Assembly (NCBI GenBank): GCA_934661715.1 | Contig: CAKUJL010000118.1 | Coordinates: 1 to 5,292 of the forward strand | Reading direction: 5' to 3' | Source of the DNA: an uncultured Oscillospiraceae bacterium | GTDB taxonomy: Bacteria; Bacillota; Clostridia; Oscillospirales; Oscillospiraceae | DNA length: 5,292 nt | Shown here: positions 1 to 5,292 of the stretch, one piece after another | How the letters are laid out: the number at the start of each line of letters is the position of its first letter | Position numbering within the stretch: position 1 is the first letter of the stretch | Notes under the pieces: generated by a model | The model's input: the letters and a program-made list of their open reading frames with translations, nothing else | Told to the model about the DNA's origin: nothing | Database searches by the model: none | Position numbers and translations under genes: made by a program

Positions 1-629
1 TACACGAGGCGAAGTTCGTCTCCCGTCAGCAGGCGCTCGATGAATTCGTCGCCACGCAGAATGACGCCGAGCTCTTTGCGGGCATCGAGGCAGACACCTT
101 CCGCGACCGTTTTGTCGTAACGCTCGAGGACAACGGCCTCATCACGCAGACGAAGGCGATGCTCGAGCAGATCGACGGCGTGTCTGAAGTGGTCGCGCAC
201 GACGAGATCGCAAATGGCTTCCAGACGGTGCAGAAGGTTCTGAATATCGCGGCGATGGTCATCATTGTGGTGCTGTTCGTCGTTTCGATGTTCATCATTT
301 CCAACACCATCAAGCTTGCGATGTATTCGCGCAGCCAGGAGATCGCGATCATGAAGATGGTCGGCGCGACGAACAGCTTTATCCGGCTTCCGTTCGTCGT
401 CGAGGGCCTGATATTGGGCTTTTTGAGCTCTCTTGTCGCGTTCTTCCTCGAGTGGGGCCTTTACGATTTCCTCGGCTCGAAGATCGCGCAGATCGACACG
501 TTACAGCTCATCTCCATCGTGCCGTTTGCCGAGTGCATCGAGATCGTCGCGATCGCCTACGCGGCTACCGGCTTCATCGTCGGCGTGTTCGGCAGTATGC
601 TCTCCATCCGCAAGTTCCTGCGCGTGTGA
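1..629 (+). CDS. ftsX: Cell division protein FtsX, C-terminal part (5' truncated by window edge)
   Basis: FtsX is the membrane subunit of the FtsEX ABC-type complex, which uses cytoplasmic ATP hydrolysis by FtsE to switch on peptidoglycan hydrolases outside the membrane. The reading frame is open from base 3 to the TGA at 627-629, giving about 208 residues; the first membrane segment and N-terminus are missing. The window begins inside the extracellular domain (SRQQALDEF, then a stretch ending DGVSEV), typical of FtsX. Three hydrophobic segments follow, at about 240-314, 390-465 and 528-600. Between the first two lies the superfamily signature SRSQEIAIMKMVGAT, and the protein ends in a short basic tail (SIRKFLRV). 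An ATG at 159 is internal and is not the true start, because the conserved frame continues upstream of it. The next gene, 28 bases downstream, is a secreted murein hydrolase and a likely partner. FtsE is expected upstream but is not visible. Confidence 0.93.
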   Translation, partial: HEAKFVSRQQALDEFVATQNDAELFAGIEADTFRDRFVVTLEDNGLITQTKAMLEQIDGVSEVVAHDEIANGFQTVQKVLNIAAMVIIVVLFVVSMFIISNTIKLAMYSRSQEIAIMKMVGATNSFIRLPFVVEGLILGFLSSLVAFFLEWGLYDFLGSKIAQIDTLQLISIVPFAECIEIVAIAYAATGFIVGVFGSMLSIRKFLRV

Positions 630-644
630 GGGCCGAAACATAAC

Positions 645-650
645 AGGAGG
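645..650 (+). promoter_or_regulatory. Shine-Dalgarno site of the M23 hydrolase gene
   Basis: A perfect AGGAGG lies 7 bases before the ATG at 658 and 15 bases after the ftsX stop. It fixes the M23 start and suggests efficient independent initiation on a shared ftsX transcript. No promoter is visible in the 28-base gap. Confidence 0.85.
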
Positions 651-657
651 AACCTGA

Positions 658-1938
658 ATGAATTCTGGAAAACGGAACGCCGCACGGAAGATCGTTTGCG
701 TCGTGCTGGCAGTCCTGATCCTGGGCTCGCTTGTGTCCGGGGCGCTCATCATGACCGTCCACGCCGCGAGCTCGAAGGAAATTGAAAAAGAACTCGTCGC
801 GCTTCGTGATAAGCAGGCCGAGCTCAAAAAGGAAAGTGACGCCTTGCAGTCGTCCATCAAGGACAACCAGAGCAAAACGCAGACGCTCGTGCAGAAGAAG
901 GCGGACATTGATCAGCAGATGGAAATGTCCCGCCAGACGATCGAAAACTTAAATCAGCAGATCCAGCAGTACAGTCTTCTCATCGCGCAGAAGCAGGACG
1001 AGCTCGAGCAGACGGAAGCAGAGGAAGACAGGCTCAACAAGCAGTACAAGACCCGCCTTCGCGCGATGGAGGAAACGGGCAAAATTTCCTACTGGTCGAT
1101 CCTCTTCGGCGCAAGCAGCTTCTCGGATTTGCTCGACAAGGTCAACATGATCAACGAAATTGCCGAGTCCGACAAGCTGATGCTCGCGAAGATGGCAGAC
1201 GTCGCCGCGCAGATCGAGTCCGAGCGTGCCGATCTCGAGACGCAGATGAACGATCTCGAGCAGGCGAAGGCCGATCTTGCGGAGCAGCAGACTGCGCTGG
1301 AGCAGCAGCGAGCCGAGTCTGACCAGCTGATTCTGCAGATGTCCGCGGAGTATGATTCTCTTTCCGAGGAGTATCAGAACTACGAGAAGCTCGAGGACGA
1401 AATGTCCGCGCAGATCAAAAAGACCGAGACCGAGTATTTTAACGCCCTGTCCAAGGAAGAGGCGGCTCGTCAGGCTGAGCTCAACCGGCAGAATAACAAC
1501 AAGGTGCCGTCCAACAGCGGCTCGTCCGGCGGCTCGTCCACGGGAGGGTTTTTGTATCCGCTTCCCTACGCCGTGTCCATCACGGATGCATACGGCTACC
1601 GCATCCACCCCTTAAGCGGCACATATAAGTGGCACAACGGCGTTGACCTTGCGGCCGGTTCCGGCACGGCGATCTACGCCACGAAATCCGGCACGGTGAC
1701 GTCTGCCTGCTACAACGAAGCCTACGGCTACATGGTGACCATCAACCACGGCGACGGCTATTCCAGCCTCTACGGCCACATGACGAACTACACCGTCTCC
1801 GCGGGCGATTACGTCACGCAGGGTCAGACCATCGGCTATGTCGGCTCGACCGGCTGGTCCACGGGCCCGCACCTGCACTTCACGATCTACTACAATGGCG
1901 CGGACGTCAATCCCATGAACTACGTATCCATGCCGTAA
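658..1938 (+). CDS. Secreted coiled-coil M23 (LytM-type) peptidoglycan endopeptidase, likely FtsEX partner
   Basis: This 426-residue protein is predicted to be exported and to cut peptide cross-links in peptidoglycan. Residues 1-36 form a signal peptide: basic start (GKRNAARK), hydrophobic core about 12-32, plausible cleavage after VHA36. Residues about 38-278 are rich in Q, E, K and L and form a long coiled coil, interrupted at 133-164 by the RLRAMEETGKISYW...FSDLLDKVNMI segment typical of PcsB/CwlO/EnvC-type hydrolase regulators. A Ser/Gly/Asn linker (about 279-297) leads to the C-terminal M23 domain. By family comparison, the zinc ligands are H326 and D330 (HNGVD) and H407 of HLH, and the catalytic histidines are H374 (LYGHM) and H405. 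All are present, so it should be active, unlike the degenerate LytM domain of EnvC. The coiled coil next to ftsX suggests FtsEX docking (inference). A strong terminator follows. Confidence 0.92.
   Translation: MNSGKRNAARKIVCVVLAVLILGSLVSGALIMTVHAASSKEIEKELVALRDKQAELKKESDALQSSIKDNQSKTQTLVQKKADIDQQMEMSRQTIENLNQQIQQYSLLIAQKQDELEQTEAEEDRLNKQYKTRLRAMEETGKISYWSILFGASSFSDLLDKVNMINEIAESDKLMLAKMADVAAQIESERADLETQMNDLEQAKADLAEQQTALEQQRAESDQLILQMSAEYDSLSEEYQNYEKLEDEMSAQIKKTETEYFNALSKEEAARQAELNRQNNNKVPSNSGSSGGSSTGGFLYPLPYAVSITDAYGYRIHPLSGTYKWHNGVDLAAGSGTAIYATKSGTVTSACYNEAYGYMVTINHGDGYSSLYGHMTNYTVSAGDYVTQGQTIGYVGSTGWSTGPHLHFTIYYNGADVNPMNYVSMP
1519..1539 (+). repeat. Short in-frame direct repeat in the Ser/Gly linker
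   Basis: GGCTCGTCC occurs at 1519-1527 and again at 1531-1539, a 12-base period equal to four codons. It encodes part of the Gly/Ser linker between the coiled coil and the M23 domain. Linker length could vary by slippage here without breaking the frame. Confidence 0.6.
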
Positions 1939-1959
1939 ACGCGTTACCCCTATGTTTTT

Positions 1960-2000
1960 CCGCACCCACAGTCCAAAAACGGGCTGTGGGGCGGCTTTTT
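1960..2000 (+). terminator. Strong intrinsic terminator after the ftsX-M23 block
   Basis: The 5' arm 1960-1974 pairs with the 3' arm 1981-1994. Ten pairs (1965-1974 with 1981-1990, including one T-G wobble at 1972/1983) are extended by four more G/C pairs (1960-1963 with 1991-1994) past a single bulged A at 1964. The six-base loop is AAAAAC (1975-1980). A run of five T (1996-2000) follows one base after the stem. The upstream flank is T-rich rather than A-rich, so it should work only on the + strand. It sits 21 bases after the M23 stop and ends 30 bases before the next start codon. Confidence 0.9.
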
Positions 2001-2030
2001 ACAGAGCAAAATTGCTGACTGGGAGAACCT

Positions 2031-3230
2031 ATGAAAAAATCACAGAAAATCCTGCTTTGCGTCCTGTGCGTGTTTGCGGCCATTGCGATTTTGGGCCTTA
2101 CGTGGATGGCCTCTGCCCGCGTGACGGCGGCGAAAATTTACGAAACGCTCGAAGCCATGCCGGTCACGAACAAGACGAGCGAGGTCTCGGCGTATCTGGA
2201 GCAGTATTTCATCGACGACTACGACGAAACGAAGCTTGCCGACGCGGCGGCCTCGGCAATGGTCACCGCGACCGGAGACCGCTGGAGCTATTATTTAAGC
2301 GCTGCGGACTACCAGAGCTACGAGGAGAACATGAACAACGCCTACGTCGGCATCGGCGTGACCATCACGCTCGACGAAGAAGCGGGCGGTCTGCGCGTGG
2401 AATCGGTCGAGGCGAACAGCCCCGCGTTTGAAGCCGGCATCGAAGCGGGCGATATCATGTTAGAAGTCGAAGGGCAAAAGACGATCGACCTTGGCACGAC
2501 GGGCACGCGCAATCTGGTTCGCGGCGAAGAGGGAACGACGGTGCACCTGAAGTTCCGGCGCGGCGACACGGAGTTTGAACGCGACGTGCTGCGTGCGTCC
2601 ATCAAGACGGAGGTCGCGTCTTGCCGGATGCTGAACGATGCCATCGGCTACGTGAAGATCAACAATTTTGACGCTAGATGCTTTGAAGAGACGAGCACGT
2701 GCATTGACGAAGTTCTGGCGCAGGGCGCGAAAGCGCTCGTCTTTGATGTACGCTTCAACGGCGGCGGGTATAAGGACGAGATGGTCAAAATTCTCGACAA
2801 GCTGCTTCCCGAGGGCGTTTTATTCCAGAGCGAGGACTACGCGGGCAAAAAGCAGACCGACACGTCGGACGAGGCCTGTATCGAGCTTCCGATGGTCGTT
2901 CTGGTCAATCGCGATTCCTATTCGGCGGCGGAGTTTTTTGCCGCAGCCTTACAGGAATACGACTGGGCGAAGGTCGTGGGCGAGAAGACCTGCGGCAAGG
3001 GCAATTTCCAGACCGGCTTCCAGCTGTCCGACGGCTCGCTTCTCAACATTTCGATCGGCAAATACTACACGCCGCAGGGAAGAAGCCTCACGGACATCGG
3101 CGTCACGCCGGACACGGAACTCGAGTATGACGACGACACCTACGCGAAACTCTATTACGGCCAGCTTTCCGACGAGGAAGATACGCAATTGCAGGAAGCA
3201 ATCGGGATTTTGACGAGCAAAATCTCTTGA
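2031..3230 (+). CDS. Membrane-anchored S41 carboxyl-terminal processing protease (CtpA/CtpB-like) with PDZ domain
   Basis: This 399-residue serine protease should act outside the membrane, trimming or degrading proteins from their C-termini. A basic start (MKKSQK) and hydrophobic segment (about 7-28) make a signal anchor or signal peptide. A helical region follows (about 35-100, with the family-like TGDRWSYYLSAADYQ), then a PDZ domain at about 104-190 (YVGIGV; SPAFEAGIEAGDIM) and the S41 core at about 200-365. The Ser-Lys dyad is S298 (DSYSAAEFF) and K323 (CGKGNFQ), with Q327; the 25-residue Ser-to-Lys spacing matches CtpB and Prc. The serine context differs from the usual GSASASE. At 399 residues it is shorter than many CtpA/B proteins, with little after the core, so a C-terminal peptidoglycan-binding domain is absent. 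GGAG at 2022-2025, 5 bases before the ATG, supports the start. The terminator just upstream separates it from the M23 gene. Confidence 0.92.
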   Translation: MKKSQKILLCVLCVFAAIAILGLTWMASARVTAAKIYETLEAMPVTNKTSEVSAYLEQYFIDDYDETKLADAAASAMVTATGDRWSYYLSAADYQSYEENMNNAYVGIGVTITLDEEAGGLRVESVEANSPAFEAGIEAGDIMLEVEGQKTIDLGTTGTRNLVRGEEGTTVHLKFRRGDTEFERDVLRASIKTEVASCRMLNDAIGYVKINNFDARCFEETSTCIDEVLAQGAKALVFDVRFNGGGYKDEMVKILDKLLPEGVLFQSEDYAGKKQTDTSDEACIELPMVVLVNRDSYSAAEFFAAALQEYDWAKVVGEKTCGKGNFQTGFQLSDGSLLNISIGKYYTPQGRSLTDIGVTPDTELEYDDDTYAKLYYGQLSDEEDTQLQEAIGILTSKIS

Positions 3231-3255
3231 CAGACCGGAGCAGGAACTATATAAT
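3227..3255 (+). promoter_or_regulatory. Perfect-consensus housekeeping (sigma-A/sigma-70) promoter for greA-lysS
   Basis: TTGACA (3227-3232) and TATAAT (3250-3255) are both exact matches to consensus and are separated by the optimal 17 bases. The -35 box overlaps the TGA stop (3228-3230) of the S41 protease gene. Transcription is predicted to start near 3262, leaving a leader of about 65 bases before greA. Such a match by chance is unlikely in this GC-rich sequence. It implies strong constitutive transcription of greA and probably lysS. Confidence 0.88.
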
Positions 3256-3256
3256 C

Positions 3257-3306
3257 AATTCGCTATGAATTTAGGCGTTGAAACCGCGAAAAACAGCGAA
3301 TTTTTT
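3257..3306 (+). terminator. Possible weak terminator or attenuator hairpin in the greA leader
   Basis: AATTCGCT (3257-3264) is perfectly inverted at 3295-3302 (AGCGAATT), with a 30-base loop and a T-run covering 3301-3306. The last two bases of the 3' arm are part of that T-run. The stem has only 8 pairs and the loop is long, so strength is doubtful. Most of the left arm lies upstream of the predicted start near 3262. The full hairpin would therefore form only in RNA reading through from the S41 gene, making it a candidate terminator for that gene rather than an attenuator for greA. Confidence 0.4.
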
Positions 3307-3311
3307 ACCAT

Positions 3312-3316
3312 GGAGG
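3312..3316 (+). promoter_or_regulatory. Shine-Dalgarno site of greA
   Basis: GGAGG ends 10 bases before the ATG at 3327, slightly longer than the usual 6-9. It lies just past the 3' arm and T-run of the possible leader hairpin, so that fold would not sequester it. It supports 3327 as the start, as does the conserved GreA N-terminus. Confidence 0.75.
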
Positions 3317-3326
3317 TTGAAGATAT

Positions 3327-3800
3327 ATGGCAAAGGAATTCAAAATCAGCACGCTTCGGCTCAAAGAGCTCGAGCAGGAGCTGTTCTATCTGAAGACGAC
3401 GCGCGAGAAGGAAGTCGCAGAGCAGATCAAAGAGGCGCGTTCTTTTGGCGACCTGTCCGAAAACAGCGAATATGACGAGGCCAAAAACGAGCAGGCCAAG
3501 CTCTACGGCCGCATCGCAGAGGTCGAAAACATTCTGGCCCACGCGGTCATCATTGACGAAAACGAAGACGCCGAGGGCAAGATCGGCCTTGGCTGCACCA
3601 TTAAGGTCCTCGACCTCGAGACCGAGGAAGAGGAAATTTACGCCATCGTCGGCTCACAGGAGGCAAACCCGATGGAGTGCCGCATTTCGGACGACTCTCC
3701 GTTCGGCAAGGCACTGCTTGGCCACAGCGTAGGGGAGACCGTCGAGGTCGAGGCCCCGATCGGCACGCTGAAATACAAGATCCTGAGCGTCGAGCGATAA
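3327..3800 (+). CDS. greA: Transcription elongation factor GreA
   Basis: GreA binds the secondary channel of RNA polymerase and stimulates cleavage of the 3' end of RNA in backtracked complexes, freeing stalled polymerase. The 157-residue length matches the family (about 158). The N-terminal half (about 1-77) is the antiparallel coiled coil. Its tip carries the signature GDLSENSEYDEAK, with acidic residues D42 and E45 corresponding to the E. coli pair D41/E44 that holds the catalytic magnesium, so the factor should be active. The C-terminal FKBP-like domain (about 82-157) has the typical SPFGKALLGHSVGETVEVE motif. The gene follows a perfect-consensus promoter and precedes lysS by 35 bases with no visible terminator, indicating a greA-lysS operon. 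Gfh or GreB-type paralogues are less likely given the intact tip and standard length. Confidence 0.97.
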   Translation: MAKEFKISTLRLKELEQELFYLKTTREKEVAEQIKEARSFGDLSENSEYDEAKNEQAKLYGRIAEVENILAHAVIIDENEDAEGKIGLGCTIKVLDLETEEEEIYAIVGSQEANPMECRISDDSPFGKALLGHSVGETVEVEAPIGTLKYKILSVER

Positions 3801-3835
3801 GAACAGAATTTTACAGAAGAATCGAGGGAAATAAG

Positions 3836-5292
3836 ATGGAGCAGGAAAAGAAGAACCAGCAGGCGCCGCAGGAGCTTTCCGTCGGCGATCAGATCAAGGT
3901 TCGCCGCGAAAAGTTAGCCAGCCTTCAGGCTGAGGGCCGCGACCCGTTCGTGATCACGAAATTTGTCCAGACCACCAACAGCCGTGCGATCAAAGAAAAC
4001 TTTGACGCCATGGAGGGAAAACCTGTTTCCATCGCGGGCCGGCTCATGTCCAAGCGCGGCATGGGCAAGGTGTCCTTCTGCGATTTACAGGACAAGGAAG
4101 GCCGCATCCAGCTCTACGCCCGCAAGGACGAGATGGACGAAGAGGAGTATAACCGCTTCAAAAAGTACGACATCGGCGATATCGTCGGCGTCGAGGGCGA
4201 GGTGTTCCGCACCCAGCGCGGCGAAATGTCCGTGCGGGCCAAGAGAATTACGCTTCTCAGCAAGTCCCTTCTGCCCCTTCCCGAGAAGTTCCACGGTCTG
4301 ACCGACAAGGAAACGCGCTACCGTCAGCGCTATGTCGACCTGATCGTGAACCCCGAGGTCAAGCGGAACTTTATCATCCGTTCGCAGTTCATCAAGCACC
4401 TGCGCGATTATCTCGACAGCATGGGCTATATCGAGGTCGAGACGCCCGTCCTCAACACCATCGCAGGCGGCGCGGCGGCACGGCCCTTCATCACCCACCA
4501 CAACACGCTGGACATCGACATGTACATGCGCATCGCGACTGAGCTTCCTTTGAAGCGCCTGATCGTCGGCGGCATGGACAGAGTCTACGAGGTGGGCCGT
4601 ATTTTCCGCAACGAGGGCATGGACCCGAAGCACAACCCCGAATTTACCACGGTCGAACTCTATCAGGCCTATGCCGATTTCCACGACATGATGGATATTG
4701 CCGAGGGCGTCTACACGACGTTTGCCCAGAAATATCTCGGAAGCTACGAGCTCGAGTGGATGGGCGAAAAGGTCGACCTCACACCCGGCTGGCCACGGCT
4801 GACGATGGTCGAGGCCGTCAAGAAGTATGTCGGCGTGGACTTTGGCGCGATCACCGACAACGCAGAGGCTGTCGCTGCGGCGAAGGCGGTCGGCGTGGAG
4901 CTGGCCGAGGCTGCCGAAAAGACGTGGGGCAACGCGCTTTATGCCTGCTTTGACCAGAAGGTCGAAGAGCATCTGGTGCAGCCGACGTTTATCACGATGT
5001 ACCCCGTTGAGGTCTCGCCGCTCACCAAGCGCAGCCCCGAGGACCCGAGACTGACCGAGCGCTTTGAGTTCTTCATCTGCCGCGCGGAGATGGGCAACGC
5101 CTACTCCGAGCTCAACGACCCCATCGACCAGAGAGAGCGCTTCATGAAGCAGGTCGAACAGCGCGAAAGAGGCGACGACGAGACCGAAATGCTCGATGAG
5201 GACTTCCTGACAGCTCTTGAATACGGCATGCCTCCCACGGGCGGCATGGGCATGGGCATCGACCGCGCCGTCATGCTCTTCACCGGCGCAGA
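3836..5292 (+). CDS. lysS: Lysyl-tRNA synthetase, class II (3' truncated by window edge)
   Basis: LysRS charges tRNA-Lys with lysine using ATP. About 485 codons are present without a stop; bacterial class II enzymes run to about 500 residues, so perhaps only 15-20 residues are missing unless there is a C-terminal extension. The N-terminal helix has the usual VRREKLASLQAEGRDPF. The OB-fold anticodon-binding domain spans about 60-150 (GRLMSKRGMGKVSFCDLQD), followed by the catalytic core. Motif 1 surrounds MGYIEVETP (196-204). Motif 2 is VYEVGRIFRNEG (250-261) followed by HNPEFTTVELYQAY. Motif 3, GMGMGIDRAVMLF, begins at 470 at the window edge. The lysine-site region SELNDP is also present. The ATG at 3836 is preceded by GAGGG (3824-3828) at 7 bases. 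It probably shares the greA transcript. No T-box or other leader element fits in the 35-base gap. Confidence 0.97.
   Translation, partial: MEQEKKNQQAPQELSVGDQIKVRREKLASLQAEGRDPFVITKFVQTTNSRAIKENFDAMEGKPVSIAGRLMSKRGMGKVSFCDLQDKEGRIQLYARKDEMDEEEYNRFKKYDIGDIVGVEGEVFRTQRGEMSVRAKRITLLSKSLLPLPEKFHGLTDKETRYRQRYVDLIVNPEVKRNFIIRSQFIKHLRDYLDSMGYIEVETPVLNTIAGGAAARPFITHHNTLDIDMYMRIATELPLKRLIVGGMDRVYEVGRIFRNEGMDPKHNPEFTTVELYQAYADFHDMMDIAEGVYTTFAQKYLGSYELEWMGEKVDLTPGWPRLTMVEAVKKYVGVDFGAITDNAEAVAAAKAVGVELAEAAEKTWGNALYACFDQKVEEHLVQPTFITMYPVEVSPLTKRSPEDPRLTERFEFFICRAEMGNAYSELNDPIDQRERFMKQVEQRERGDDETEMLDEDFLTALEYGMPPTGGMGMGIDRAVMLFTGA

Noticed and set aside
501..908. A 135-codon minus-strand frame across the ftsX-M23 junction
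   Set aside because: It overlaps both real genes antisense and has no supporting start signal or recognisable domain.
949..1608. A 219-codon minus-strand open frame inside the M23 gene
   Set aside because: It is a shadow of the Q/E/K-rich coiled coil, whose reverse complement gives Leu/Val-rich sequence. No ribosome binding site or recognisable domain was seen.
1951..1956. TATGTT as a possible -10 box for the S41 gene
   Set aside because: No acceptable -35 box is found at the right distance, and RNA started here would run straight into the terminator hairpin.
1952..2431. A 159-codon + strand frame running through the terminator into the S41 gene
   Set aside because: It begins inside the gap before the terminator, reads through the hairpin, and overlaps the well-supported S41 frame. 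Its Arg/Gly/His-rich translation is typical of an out-of-frame read.
3265..3393. A 42-codon upstream open frame beginning MNLGVETAK and overlapping the greA start
   Set aside because: It starts about 3 bases after the predicted transcript start, has no Shine-Dalgarno site, and its second half is simply greA read in another frame. It has no run of repeated codons that would suggest a leader-peptide attenuator.
4085..4972. A 295-codon open frame on the minus strand inside lysS
   Set aside because: It lies wholly antisense to a clearly conserved gene. Long antisense frames are expected where third codon positions are C/G-rich, and its translation resembles no family I recognise.

Overview
The window is an ordinary-looking stretch of core chromosome, apparently from a Gram-positive member of the Clostridia. 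An Oscillospiraceae/Ruminococcaceae-type gut anaerobe would fit, but that is inference. The pointers are strong AGGAGG-type ribosome binding sites, moderately high GC with C/G-rich third codon positions, and the gene order ftsX / M23 murein hydrolase / S41 protease / greA / lysS. I saw no mobile element, tRNA, rRNA, CRISPR array or integration scar.

Layout, all on the + strand: (1) the C-terminal part of FtsX (its 5' end lies outside the window). (2) After 28 bases, a secreted coiled-coil M23 (LytM-type) endopeptidase with an intact zinc site. (3) A strong intrinsic terminator at 1960-2000. (4) A membrane-anchored PDZ-S41 carboxyl-terminal processing protease. (5) A perfect-consensus housekeeping promoter (TTGACA, 17-base spacer, TATAAT) whose -35 box overlaps the protease stop codon, followed by a leader with an inverted repeat and T-run. 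(6) greA, then (7) lysS 35 bases later, cut by the window edge within its last catalytic motif. All sequence between genes is short (28, 92, 96 and 35 bases).

There seem to be two functional blocks. The first is cell-envelope: FtsX, with the FtsE ATPase presumably just upstream, is a transmembrane regulator of peptidoglycan hydrolases. The adjacent coiled-coil M23 protein is the obvious hydrolase partner, and the S41 protease could process or degrade extracytoplasmic proteins, possibly including that hydrolase. The second is information processing: greA (rescue of backtracked RNA polymerase) and lysS (lysyl-tRNA synthetase), probably co-transcribed from the consensus promoter.

I found no convincing new biological system. 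The most interesting points are regulatory: the terminator that isolates the protease gene with no visible promoter behind it, and the overlap of the greA promoter and start region with the left arm of a possible terminator hairpin.
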